DNA of 64,000 nt. Source: Verrucomicrobiota bacterium (GTDB lineage Bacteria; Verrucomicrobiota; Verrucomicrobiia; Limisphaerales; UBA1319). Below are positions 47,480 through 55,971 of the stretch, piece after piece. Both the position numbers and the translations under genes were made by a program. The notes beneath the pieces are model-generated. The model worked only from the letters and a program-made list of their open reading frames with translations. It made no database searches and was not told where the DNA came from. Numbering within the stretch: position 1 is the stretch's first letter; each line of letters opens with the position of its first letter. The stretch lies in contig JAKLHY010000022.1 of the NCBI GenBank assembly GCA_022709905.1, positions 35,314 to 99,313 of the forward strand. Reading direction: 5' to 3'.

Positions 47480-48792
47480 TTGACGCCTTCCTATTTATCG
47501 GTCTGCCCTACATCGCGATCATCGTCGCCGTCCTCGGCAGCGTCTGGCGCATGCGCCATAACCGGTACAGCCTGTCGGCGAGGTCATCGCAGTTTCTTGA
47601 GGACCGTCAACTCTTGTGGGGATCGGCTCCATGGCACATCGGCATCCTGGGGGTGCTTCTGGGGCATCTCGTGGCTGGATTGCTGCCACAGGTCTGGGCC
47701 AGCCTCATGACGGTGCGCGGGGCTTTGCTCGCTGTTGAAACGATCGGTGTCGCCTGCTCGTTGCTGGCTATCGTCGGCCTGGGTCTGCTCATCTATCGCC
47801 GGGTCACTTCGGCTCGGATGCAGGCGGTGACCACGGTTCTGGATCTTGTGCTCGTGGCCCTGCTGCTTGCGCAGATCAGTGTTGGACTCATGAGCGCGCT
47901 GAGTTTTCGTTATGGCGCGGCATGGAGCACAGGCACCGTGGTGCCCTATTTCTGGGGATTAATCACGCTGAATCCGGACATGGCTTATGTGGTGGATTTC
48001 CCGATGCTGTTCAAGCTTCACCTGACTGGCGCGTGGCTGATTATTCTCCTGCTGCCGTTCACCCGCCTGATGCATGTCCTGGCCGTGCCGGTTCATTACC
48101 TTTGGCGCGCGCCGCAGCTGGTGCTCTGGAACAACGCGCGGCGGCGTCAGCAGGCGTTGTCCGCAACGATCCGGGCGGAAAGCAGACGGGAGTTTCTCAA
48201 GGGCGCCGCTGGCGTGGCCGGAGCCGGCGGTCTGCTGGCCCTGGGGGTTTCCGAAAAGACGCTGAACTTCTTCAAGGGACCGCTGCCGGATTCCGAGGCG
48301 GAATCGGCTTTCCTGGAGAAAAAGCTCCAACGGCTGCAGCAAACCGCCGAAGAACGAAAGCTCGTGCTGGAACGTCAGCGCAACGAGATGATCCTCATCA
48401 GCCGATATGCCGACCTGTCCGAAAACAAAGGTCAGTATTTCATTGATTACACCATGGCCCCTGGACTCGCGTTCAAAGGGAAGGACGGCATGCCGATCGT
48501 CCTTTCCGCAAAATGCACGCACCTGGGGTGTACGGTGGGAAGCGAAACAAACGCCAACGGTCAAATCTTGTGCCCGTGCCACATTTCTTATTTCAACATC
48601 GTGACCGGAGAGCCTAATCCCGGCGCCCCGGCCAAAACACCGCTGCCACAGATCGGTTGGGCGCTGGTGGACGCCTCGGGCAAGGTAGTGGCCAGCCGAA
48701 AACCCGGCCAGCCTGTCCAAGGCCAAGTCGAGCCCGCCTTGCTGCCACAATGCAATCTCTACATCACCAAGCCGGGCCGCGATACCGCCTAG
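47476..48792 (+). CDS. narI: NarI cytochrome b fused to a Rieske iron-sulfur domain
   Basis: A strong ribosome binding site (AGGAGGGG, 47462-47469) fixes the ATG at 47476; 438 residues. Residues 1-225 are a five-helix NarI quinol oxidase with haem-b ligands H54/H64 and H182/H200, whose spacings (10 and 18) equal those of E. coli NarI. Then comes S236-RREFLK, a twin-arginine motif, and a hydrophobic segment GAAGVAGAGGLLALGV. After a coiled linker (about 275-310) lies a Rieske domain with ligands C347/H349 and C366/H369 (CTHLGC, CPCH) and the C352/C368 disulfide pair. No stop or restart interrupts the join. The expected topology is NarI in the membrane and the Rieske head outside, exported through Tat. 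Normal NarI is about 225-240 residues. Confidence 0.93.
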   Translation: MIDAFLFIGLPYIAIIVAVLGSVWRMRHNRYSLSARSSQFLEDRQLLWGSAPWHIGILGVLLGHLVAGLLPQVWASLMTVRGALLAVETIGVACSLLAIVGLGLLIYRRVTSARMQAVTTVLDLVLVALLLAQISVGLMSALSFRYGAAWSTGTVVPYFWGLITLNPDMAYVVDFPMLFKLHLTGAWLIILLLPFTRLMHVLAVPVHYLWRAPQLVLWNNARRRQQALSATIRAESRREFLKGAAGVAGAGGLLALGVSEKTLNFFKGPLPDSEAESAFLEKKLQRLQQTAEERKLVLERQRNEMILISRYADLSENKGQYFIDYTMAPGLAFKGKDGMPIVLSAKCTHLGCTVGSETNANGQILCPCHISYFNIVTGEPNPGAPAKTPLPQIGWALVDASGKVVASRKPGQPVQGQVEPALLPQCNLYITKPGRDTA

Positions 48793-48813
48793 TCTGAGCC
48801 TTCAAAGGATCCT

Positions 48814-49914
48814 ATGAAGCTACCAGATGCCATCCAACATGCCGAGGCCTATCTCGCGGAACGATTTCCCGTCGAGAAAATGAACTACGCCTCGATGGTG
48901 CGGAAAAAAGTTGTCCCCGTGCATCGGCTGTCGTGGGGCTATTACCTGGGCGGGCTGGCGCTTTTCTTTTTTATGGTGCAGGTGGCGACCGGTTTGATGC
49001 TCCTGTTTTACTACCAGCCCACCGTCAGCGACGCGCACGCCTCGGTCGAGTATATCACCGATCACGTCCCCGGAGGCGCGCTCATTCGGAACATTCACGC
49101 CTGGGCTTCCTCGCTCATGATTGGCAGTGTCATCATGCATGTGCTGACGACGTTTGCGATGAAGGCCTTTGCCAGGCCGCGGGAGATCACCTGGCTGACC
49201 GGCGTCGCCCTGCTTGGCATCACCTTTGCCTTCGGGTTCACTGGTTACCTGCTGCCATGGCACCAGATCGCCGTCAACGCCACCAAGATCGGCCTGCAGA
49301 CCATCGAGGAAATCGGGGCGTATCTTCCGGGACAAATGGCAACCTGGCCCCGAGCGATCAAGGAAATCATTCAGGGCGAAGCCAGCGTCGGGCAAGCCAC
49401 CCTCAGCCGGTTCTTCGCCCTTCACGTCATCATCCTCCCCTTGACGATCGCCGGCATCCTGGGCGTCCACCTGCTCTCGGTCCAATTGCACGGCATGAGC
49501 CAGGGCATTGACGGATCGCCGAAACGCCATGAAAAGTTCTTTCCCACTTTTTTCCTCAAGGATCTTCGGGTGTGGGGTGTCGGCTTTATGGTTCTGTTTA
49601 TCCTCGGTTTGTGCCTGCCCTTTGAATCCTTGTTTTCGTATCCCCTGTTTGAACCCTTTAATCCCAAAGGCTCCACCCCGGACGGGATCAAACCGGAATG
49701 GTATTTTTTCTGGATCTATTATCCGCTGGAATTGCTTCCGTTCTGGGTGATTATGCTGGGCCAGATCGTCCTCGGGGTGGTCCTGCTCGGCACTCCCTGG
49801 ATCTTCAAAGACACAAACCGCCACACGCTGCAATTACTCTCCGTCGCCGCCGGCCTTTATCTGGTCGTGATGACCGTCTTTGGCGAAACCATCTACCACC
49901 TTTTTCAAGGCTGA
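48814..49914 (+). CDS. Cytochrome b of bc-complex type (full length)
   Basis: This 366-residue protein joins the N-terminal haem-binding part (b6-like) and the C-terminal part (subunit IV-like) in one chain. Key segments are RNIHAWASSLMIGSVIMHVL and GYLLPWHQIAVNATKIG for the four haem-b His ligands, with FALHVIILPL, and KPEWYFFW, the PEWY quinol-oxidation loop. There are eight or so predicted helices. It follows the NarI-Rieske gene by 21 bases. Together with the Rieske domain and the flanking c-type cytochromes it supplies the parts of a quinol:cytochrome c oxidoreductase inside the nar operon. Confidence 0.93.
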   Translation: MKLPDAIQHAEAYLAERFPVEKMNYASMVRKKVVPVHRLSWGYYLGGLALFFFMVQVATGLMLLFYYQPTVSDAHASVEYITDHVPGGALIRNIHAWASSLMIGSVIMHVLTTFAMKAFARPREITWLTGVALLGITFAFGFTGYLLPWHQIAVNATKIGLQTIEEIGAYLPGQMATWPRAIKEIIQGEASVGQATLSRFFALHVIILPLTIAGILGVHLLSVQLHGMSQGIDGSPKRHEKFFPTFFLKDLRVWGVGFMVLFILGLCLPFESLFSYPLFEPFNPKGSTPDGIKPEWYFFWIYYPLELLPFWVIMLGQIVLGVVLLGTPWIFKDTNRHTLQLLSVAAGLYLVVMTVFGETIYHLFQG

Positions 49915-49920
49915 TCTCCC

Positions 49921-50547
49921 ATGAAACTCTTACCCTTCCTTCCCAGTGCCCGTCCGGTCGGGTTCGCTGTGTCCACAACGATCCTCCTCTTTCTATCCGC
50001 CGGCTCGATTAATGCCTTTCCTGAGTTTCAGCAGTTCATCGTCAAAAACTCCCGCAGGCCGGTGAATTGCGCCTATTGTCATCCCAACGCTGACGGCCCT
50101 GAAGGCACAGCAGCCGGCCAGATCGGAAATCTCACTGCGGCCGAACAGGCCGAACTGGTCCGCGCCCGAGGCGCGTTCGAGCCGGGACAAGAGGTGAACA
50201 GCCCGATCCTGAATGGTTTTGGGAATCACATCATCAACAGCGTGGGCAAAAGACGGTTCCTCGAGATCCGGCTGGCTCCCGCCGAACTGGCGGAGGCCTT
50301 GCCCAAAGACAGTGATCTGGACGCGGACGGCATCTCGGACTCCCAAGAATACCTGGCGGGCACTCATCCCCTGCTGCGGAGCGACGGACAGCCCTGGCAG
50401 CTCTTTCGGGCGAACATCGCGAAGAACTCCTCGCAAATCCTATTGACCCTTGCGGCGACTGTTCTCGGTCTCTGGGGACTGGGACACCTGCTCCGTGGCT
50501 ATGCCGCCGCCGCGCATTTCAACAAAGACGAAGAGGCCCCGAATTAA
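49921..50547 (+). CDS. Membrane-anchored monoheme cytochrome c
   Basis: This 208-residue protein has a signal peptide (TTILLFLSAGSINA), one haem-c site (CAYCH at 50-54), a calcium-binding-like DSDLDADGISDSQEYLAG segment near 130-147 and a C-terminal helix (QILLTLAATVLGLWGLGHLL). It thus faces outward with a membrane anchor. It lies six bases after cytochrome b and is likely the electron acceptor or carrier of the Rieske/cytochrome b unit. No close family name is recognised. Confidence 0.8.
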   Translation: MKLLPFLPSARPVGFAVSTTILLFLSAGSINAFPEFQQFIVKNSRRPVNCAYCHPNADGPEGTAAGQIGNLTAAEQAELVRARGAFEPGQEVNSPILNGFGNHIINSVGKRRFLEIRLAPAELAEALPKDSDLDADGISDSQEYLAGTHPLLRSDGQPWQLFRANIAKNSSQILLTLAATVLGLWGLGHLLRGYAAAAHFNKDEEAPN

Positions 50548-50576
50548 CCGATCACCCCACTCATCCAACCCCGATT

Positions 50577-51911
50577 ATGGCCTCTCCGATCACCGATTGG
50601 CGCCCCGAGGACCCGGTCTTTTGGGAACAAACCGGCAAACGAGTCGCCTGGCGCACGCTCATCATTACCACGCTCTCGCTGGTGCTTTCCTTTGCGACCT
50701 GGTTTGTCATGAGCGCTATCGTGGTACGGTTGCCGGGAATTGGATTTCAGTTCAGTGAAATGCAGCTGTTCTGGCTGGCGGCCATGCCTGGGCTGGCCGG
50801 GGGCACTTTGCGGTTGATCCACACCTTTCTTGTCCCGGTCTTCGGCACGCGCAATGTCGTCACCGTGGCCACGCTCATCAAACTCCTGCCCTGCCTCGGC
50901 CTCGGCTTTGCCATCCTGAACCCGAGCACGCCCTTCTGGTTGTTCATGGTGTTGGCGTTCCTGGCGGGCTTCGGCGGGGGAGATTTCTCGAGTTTCATGC
51001 CGAGCACGAGCATTTTCTTTCCCAAACGCTTGCAGGGAACAGCGCTGGGCATCCAGGCGGGAATCGGCAACTTTGGCGTGAGTCTTACTCAGTTTGTAAC
51101 CCCTTGGATTATCTCGTTTGCTGTGGCGGGCGGGCTGTTCGGCGAGGCTCAAGTCTTCAGGAAGGGGCAACAAACCTCGCCCATCTGGCTCCAAAACGCG
51201 GTGTTCTGGTATGTGCCGTTTCTGATTATCCTCGGGGGGGTGTCCTGGCTGGGGTTGCGCCGGGTGCCGGTTCGCGCGACTTTTCGCGAGCAACTGGACA
51301 TCTTCAAGAATCGTCACACTTACTTTTGCACCGCGACTTATATCATGACGTTCGGTTCGTTCTCCGGGTTATCCGCGGCATTTCCATTGCTGATCAAAAC
51401 GGTTTATGGCCAATTTGAAGAAGCCCCTGACCCTTTGAAATACGCCTATCTCGGCCCCCTCATCGGCTCGGCCATGCGCGTGATCGCCGGCCCCCTTACA
51501 GACAGGTTTGGCGGTGGGATTTTTACCCAGCTTTGCGGCCTCGGCTTGATGGCCGGCGCGGCAGTGCTCGGTTTCAGCCGCTGTCTGACTCCCGCGTCCC
51601 TCGATCAATTCCCGTTGTTTGTCGGAGTCATGCTGGCGATGTTTTTCTTCACCGGCATCGGTAACGCGGCCACGTTCCGTCAATTCCCCGTCATCTTCTC
51701 TCATTCACCCCGGCAGGCGGCGGGAGTGATCGGATTCACGGCGGCCGTTGCGGCGTACGGACCCTTCCTGTTCTCGACCCTGATCGGCCAGTCGAAAACG
51801 GCTCTCGGTTCAGCCAAGCCCTTTTTCATCGGTCTGATGGTCTATTGCATCATCGCCACCGCAATCAATTGGTGGTTCTATACCCGAAGGGGAGCCGAGA
51901 AACCTTCTTGA
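50577..51911 (+). CDS. narK: Nitrate/nitrite transporter, NarK family (first copy)
   Basis: This 444-residue, 12-helix MFS transporter has NarK signatures: a substrate Arg in TM2 (GGTLRLIHTFL), the glycine-rich signature GFGGGDFSSFMPSTS, GIQAGIGNFGVSLTQ and a second Arg in TM8 (GSAMRVIAGPLTDRFGG). The extended DPxFW segment (RPEDPVFWEQTGKRVAWRT) at the N-terminus is usual in NarK2/NarU-type nitrate/nitrite antiporters. It lies 29 bases after the cytochrome c gene. Confidence 0.92.
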   Translation: MASPITDWRPEDPVFWEQTGKRVAWRTLIITTLSLVLSFATWFVMSAIVVRLPGIGFQFSEMQLFWLAAMPGLAGGTLRLIHTFLVPVFGTRNVVTVATLIKLLPCLGLGFAILNPSTPFWLFMVLAFLAGFGGGDFSSFMPSTSIFFPKRLQGTALGIQAGIGNFGVSLTQFVTPWIISFAVAGGLFGEAQVFRKGQQTSPIWLQNAVFWYVPFLIILGGVSWLGLRRVPVRATFREQLDIFKNRHTYFCTATYIMTFGSFSGLSAAFPLLIKTVYGQFEEAPDPLKYAYLGPLIGSAMRVIAGPLTDRFGGGIFTQLCGLGLMAGAAVLGFSRCLTPASLDQFPLFVGVMLAMFFFTGIGNAATFRQFPVIFSHSPRQAAGVIGFTAAVAAYGPFLFSTLIGQSKTALGSAKPFFIGLMVYCIIATAINWWFYTRRGAEKPS

Positions 51912-51919
51912 TCTATCCC

Positions 51920-53347
51920 ATGAATATTTCTTCTTCTGAACGGTCCGCCCAAATCCTGGCCCAAACGGCCACGGCTTTTGAATCGGCCGGCTCCCATTCT
52001 CAAGCGGCCGAGCATTGTCAGAAACAGGGAGTAACGGACATCCCAAGGCGCCAGCGCAATACGATCCTCACCCTTTCGACGGCGGCCTTCACGCTGATGT
52101 TTGCCGTCTGGTTGATGTTCGGAGTCTTGGGGATACCGATTCGAAAGGAATTTGGTCTGACCGACGTCCAGTTTGGCTGGCTCACAGCCATCGCCATTCT
52201 GAACGGCTCCATCTGGCGACTGCTCTTTGGGCTGTGGACCGACCGGTTTGGCGGGCACAAGGTGCTGACACTCCTGGTGGGGCTGACCGCGATTCCCTCG
52301 TTTCTGGTCAGTCGTGCCAGCACCTTCAACGAGCTGTTGTTTTATGCGTTCCTCGTGGGAATGGCGGGCAACGCCTTCTCGGTGGGCATCGCGTGGAACT
52401 CGGCTTGGTTTCCGAGAGACCGCCAAGGCTTCGCCCTCGGCGTTTTCGGGGCCGGCAACGTCGGCGCGTCGGTCACCAAGTTCATCGGGCCGGCACTTAT
52501 TGCCATCGTCCCGGCAGCAGGCTATTGGGGCGGATGGATGCCGGGGGGTTGGCGGTTCGTCCCGTTTCTTTACGGCATTTTCTGCCTGCTGATGGCCGCC
52601 GGATTATGGTTCCTCTGCCCGTCCGAAGACCGCAAGCCCGGCGCCGGCCGGCCGCTTGCGGAGTTGCTGCGACCGCTCAAGCAAGTGCGCGTTTGGCGAT
52701 TCAGCCTCTACTACGTCATTGTCTTTGGGGCTTACGTCGCCCTATCCGTCTGGCTGCCGAAATACTACGTGGACGTGTTCGGGATTTCTCTTCCGAAAGC
52801 CGCTCTGCTCACGGCCCTGTTTATTTTTCCGGCAAGCTTGCTGCGTCCCCTGGGGGGATGGTTGTCTGATAAATATGGCGCGCGACGGATCATGTATTGG
52901 GTCTTCGGGACTATGCTGTTGGCCCTGCTGGTCCTATCCGCTCCCCAAGGCCACATTGTGCTCTATGTTCCAGAGAACATCCATCCCGGAGGTCGGATGG
53001 AAACCATGCGATTCGTCATGGGCCCAACCCTCTTTACCCTCCTGGTCTTCATGGTTGGCTGCGGCATGGGCATCGGCAAAGCCGCCGTTTACAAATACAT
53101 ACCCGAGTATTTTCCGAGGGACGTCGGCGCGGTCGGCGGATTGGTCGGCCTGCTGGGAGCGCTTGGAGGATTTTACCTGCCGCCCTTGTTCGCCTACGCC
53201 TACAAGGCCACCGGCATTCCGCAAACTACATTTGCCATTCTCTTCCTCATCACGCTGTTGAGCTTTGCATGGTTGCATTGGGTCGTTTATCGTCTGATGC
53301 GGCAAGCCACGCCGCACTTGCAGAACCAGTTTGAAGTCAAAAGATAG
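51920..53347 (+). CDS. narK: Nitrate/nitrite transporter, NarK family (second copy)
   Basis: The ATG at 51920 (MNISSSERSAQ) gives 475 residues; the upstream open part is the shadow of the first narK. This MFS protein differs strongly from its neighbour: TM2 Arg in GSIWRLLFGLWTDRFGG, signature GMAGNAFSVGIAWNSAWFP, GAGNVGASVTKF, and TM8 Arg in SLLRPLGGWLSDKYGA. It fits the NarK1-like nitrate/proton symporter group. Tandem NarK1/NarK2 pairs, sometimes fused, are known in denitrifiers. The assignment of symport versus antiport is inference from family. Confidence 0.9.
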   Translation: MNISSSERSAQILAQTATAFESAGSHSQAAEHCQKQGVTDIPRRQRNTILTLSTAAFTLMFAVWLMFGVLGIPIRKEFGLTDVQFGWLTAIAILNGSIWRLLFGLWTDRFGGHKVLTLLVGLTAIPSFLVSRASTFNELLFYAFLVGMAGNAFSVGIAWNSAWFPRDRQGFALGVFGAGNVGASVTKFIGPALIAIVPAAGYWGGWMPGGWRFVPFLYGIFCLLMAAGLWFLCPSEDRKPGAGRPLAELLRPLKQVRVWRFSLYYVIVFGAYVALSVWLPKYYVDVFGISLPKAALLTALFIFPASLLRPLGGWLSDKYGARRIMYWVFGTMLLALLVLSAPQGHIVLYVPENIHPGGRMETMRFVMGPTLFTLLVFMVGCGMGIGKAAVYKYIPEYFPRDVGAVGGLVGLLGALGGFYLPPLFAYAYKATGIPQTTFAILFLITLLSFAWLHWVVYRLMRQATPHLQNQFEVKR

Positions 53348-53351
53348 AACC

Positions 53352-53813
53352 ATGATCCGGATCTGTCATTTGTTTATCTCGCCGGGACACAATTTCTTCG
53401 GGCATCATGGCCAGCCCGCCGGCGCGCACCTCATCCACGCGGTCAGCCAGATTGAATGCGTGGCAGGACGCGGGATTCGAGGCGATCGGTTTTTCGATTA
53501 TAAACCGGATTACAAAGGCCAGATCACCTTCTTCTCGATGGAAATCTTCGACGCGCTTTGTCAACAACTCAATCTTCGAGATGCCCAGCCCCAGGCAACC
53601 CGACGCAATGTCTTCGTCCGAGGCGAGGACCTGAACGCGCTCATCGGCAAACCATTCAATCTTCAAGGGATCACGTTCCTGGGAGTCGAAGAATGCCGTC
53701 CCTGCCATTGGATGGACATCGCGCTGGGCCCCGGGGCTGAGGAATGGTTGCGCGGCCGCGCGGGATTGCGCTGCCGGATCCTCACCGATGGCATGCTGAC
53801 ACGTGAGGCGTAA
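53352..53813 (+). CDS. MOSC-domain protein
   Basis: This 153-residue protein (ATG 53352) starts four bases after the second narK. It is a stand-alone MOSC domain (beta-barrel sulfur carrier): GAHLIHAVSQIECVAGRGIRGDRFFDYK at the start and VEECRPCHWMDIALGPGA near the C-terminus with the conserved Cys. MOSC proteins handle molybdenum-cofactor sulfur or oxidise substrates with it. Position between narK and mobA supports a Mo-cofactor role. Confidence 0.88.
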   Translation: MIRICHLFISPGHNFFGHHGQPAGAHLIHAVSQIECVAGRGIRGDRFFDYKPDYKGQITFFSMEIFDALCQQLNLRDAQPQATRRNVFVRGEDLNALIGKPFNLQGITFLGVEECRPCHWMDIALGPGAEEWLRGRAGLRCRILTDGMLTREA

Positions 53814-53816
53814 ATC

Positions 53817-54461
53817 GTGAAAAACAGGACCAGGCCACAGGGAAGGACGGCACTCAGTGCGGTCATCCTGGCAGGGGGTGAATCCAGACGCATGGGCCGA
53901 GACAAAGCCTGGATTGAATACAACGGTAAGCCCCTGATCCAAAACACCGAGGAAACCCTCCGAAAGCTCGGTGTCACCGAGGTCTTTGTTTCCGGCCGCG
54001 CGGGCGTCGATTATTCGGCGTTGAATTGTCCCGTTCTGTATGATCTCGCTCCAGATGTCGGTCCGCTGGCCGGAATCGAGCGCGGTTTGCACGCATGCGC
54101 ATCGCCGTTGCTGCTGGTTTTGGCGGTGGACCTGCCTCGAATGACCCCGCGTTTTTTAAAAAAGCTGGTTGCGCGTTGCGATCTCTTGACCGGCATTGTG
54201 CCGAAGCTCAGGGACGAACTTGAACCCCTGGCGGCTATCTACCCCAAAAGCTGCCATGCCACAGCCCTCGCAGTCATCGCCCGACATCAGCATGCAGCGC
54301 GCGATTTCGCCTCTGCTTGCCTGCGCAAACACGCAATACGGACTTTTCCTGTCTCCTCCGCGGACGCCGCATGTTTCACCAATTGGAACAACCCCGAGGA
54401 ACGAATTGGAAAAAAAACTCTTGAACCATCGCAACTTACAACCAGCCATCCCCAGCCATGA
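53817..54461 (+). CDS. mobA: Molybdenum cofactor guanylyltransferase
   Basis: A GTG at 53817 starts this 214-residue protein. It attaches GMP to Mo-molybdopterin, forming the guanine dinucleotide cofactor needed by NarG. The nucleotidyltransferase motif AVILAGGESRRMGRDKAWI is complete, followed by DLAPDVGPLAGIERGL and LAVDLPRMTP with the catalytic metal Asp. It overlaps the next gene by four bases. Its presence ties cofactor maturation to the nar operon. Confidence 0.93.
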   Translation: MKNRTRPQGRTALSAVILAGGESRRMGRDKAWIEYNGKPLIQNTEETLRKLGVTEVFVSGRAGVDYSALNCPVLYDLAPDVGPLAGIERGLHACASPLLLVLAVDLPRMTPRFLKKLVARCDLLTGIVPKLRDELEPLAAIYPKSCHATALAVIARHQHAARDFASACLRKHAIRTFPVSSADAACFTNWNNPEERIGKKTLEPSQLTTSHPQP

Positions 54462-55609
54462 AGACATCAAGTCATCGTCTGCATCCCACCACGCTCTGCA
54501 TCCACGCCGGCACGCGCTTGGATCCCGCCACCGGCGGCGCGTGCAGCCCCATCTACACCTCCACCGCGTACGCTTTTCCCAATCCAGCCAACGCCAACAT
54601 CTATCCCCGATACTTCAACACCCCGAACCAGCAGGTGATCAATCGCAAGCTCGCCGCCCTTGAACAAGGCGAAGAAGCCCTCGTGTTTGGCTCAGGCATG
54701 GCGGCAATTGCCACGCTTTTGTTCTCGCAACTCAAGACCGGGGATCACGCCCTGTTTCAATCCGATCTGTATGGAGGCACACACCAGCTGGTCACAAAGG
54801 AACTCCCCCGCCATGGCATTGAAGTCTCCTTCTGCCGCGCCACAATGGAATACCCGGCCGCTCTTCGTCCCAACACACGCCTGATTTATGTCGAGTCCCC
54901 ATCGAACCCGCTGTTGCGATGCGTGGATCTCGCCGCCCTCGCCCAACTGGGACGCGAGCGCGGGATTCTCACGGTCGTGGACAACACCTTCGCCACTCCC
55001 ATCAACCAGAACCCAATCGCGCTCGGATTCGATGCGGTCATTCACAGCGCCACAAAGTATCTCAATGGCCACAGCGACGTGAATGCCGGCGTGGTCATCT
55101 CCTCGGCCGCAATCATCCGCCGATTGACCGATTCGGCGACGCTTTACGGCGGCATGTTGGACGCCCACGCCTGTTACCAGCTCGAGCGCGGCCTGAAGAC
55201 CCTGGCGCTCCGGGTCCGCCAGCATAACGAAAATGCCGAACACCTCGCCCGTTTTTTCCAGTCCCATCCGGCCGTTGCCCGCGTCAATTACCCCGGCCTC
55301 CCCAATCACCCCGACCACGCCATCGCAGCCCGGCAAATGCGCGGCTTCGGCGGCATGCTCTCCTTCGAACTCAAAGATCCCACAGGATTGGACTGCCTGT
55401 TGAGCCGATTGCGTCTCGTCATGCCGGCGTTAAGCCTGGGTGGAGTCGAAAGCCTCATCTGTATTCCCAGTCGGACATCTCATCGCTTGATGACCCCAGA
55501 CGAACGTCAGCACGCCGGGATCAACGATGGATTGGTCCGTGTCTCCGTCGGCATCGAAGACGCTGAGGATCTCCTGCAGGATTTCAGCGAGGCCATGTCA
55601 GAACTGTGA
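54458..55609 (+). CDS. Cystathionine gamma-lyase/synthase family PLP enzyme
   Basis: This 383-residue Cys/Met-metabolism PLP-dependent enzyme has SPIYTSTAYAF, YPRYFNTPNQQVINRKLAALE, FGSGMAAIATLL, ESPSNPLLRCVDL, VVDNTFATP, and the PLP lysine in HSATKYLNGHSDV. SLGGVESLICIPS is also typical. Whether it acts as cystathionine gamma-synthase, gamma-lyase or methionine gamma-lyase cannot be told. Its ATGA overlap with mobA places it in the nar operon, where it could supply sulfur or cysteine for iron-sulfur or Mo cofactors (inference). Confidence 0.9.
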   Translation: MKTSSHRLHPTTLCIHAGTRLDPATGGACSPIYTSTAYAFPNPANANIYPRYFNTPNQQVINRKLAALEQGEEALVFGSGMAAIATLLFSQLKTGDHALFQSDLYGGTHQLVTKELPRHGIEVSFCRATMEYPAALRPNTRLIYVESPSNPLLRCVDLAALAQLGRERGILTVVDNTFATPINQNPIALGFDAVIHSATKYLNGHSDVNAGVVISSAAIIRRLTDSATLYGGMLDAHACYQLERGLKTLALRVRQHNENAEHLARFFQSHPAVARVNYPGLPNHPDHAIAARQMRGFGGMLSFELKDPTGLDCLLSRLRLVMPALSLGGVESLICIPSRTSHRLMTPDERQHAGINDGLVRVSVGIEDAEDLLQDFSEAMSEL

Positions 55610-55614
55610 ACGCC

Positions 55615-55791
55615 GGACGGACAACCTGACCGGAGGGACGAGCTCCGCGAGTCCTGAATCGAGCCGCACGGACGATCTGACCGGAGGGGCGAGCTCCGCG
55701 AGTCCAACCCTCCCCGTAAAAATCCTCCCTTTCTCCCATCCGCAAAACCACTCTCGGCGCCTTGCCGGGGACTCGTATAACTCGTCCCTCC
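55615..55791. repeat. GAGCTCCGCGAGTCC-type repeats, two direct and one inverted
   Basis: Two 40-base copies (55615-55654 and 55666-55705) match at 36 of 40 positions with a 51-base period. Each contains GGACGAGCTCCGCGAGTCC or a one-base variant, which is nearly self-complementary. A third, diverged copy lies inverted at 55769-55791. The rest of the roughly 360-base gap holds no gene. Confidence 0.8.
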
Positions 55792-55890
55792 GAACGGAGC
55801 ACTGAGGACAAATGCCGTGGGCGAACCGATGGAGTCCCCTGATCCCATTCGTTCCCTCCCATTCATCCGGCCTGTAAAAAGGCGATTTTC

Positions 55891-55904
55891 TTGACTTTCG
55901 TCAA
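55891..55904. promoter_or_regulatory. FNR-like dyad upstream of the ECF sigma gene
   Basis: TTGACTTTCGTCAA has the same TTGAC-N4-GTCAA half-sites as the nar site. With flanking bases it shares TTGACTT-NN-GTCAATGT with it. It lies 68 bases before the ATG at 55972 and about 280 bases beyond the end of the nar operon. Confidence 0.55.
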
Positions 55905-55971
55905 TGTCCGGCGCCTCGATCCCGCGAGATTTATGTAACGTTCACCCAAGTTAGATTTATACTTATATGAA

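Noticed and set aside
48121..48200. Separate Rieske gene starting inside the NarI frame (GTG or TTG)
   Set aside because: NarI has no stop codon before the Rieske part and there is no ribosome binding site here, so a fusion is the simpler reading; an additional internal start cannot be fully excluded.
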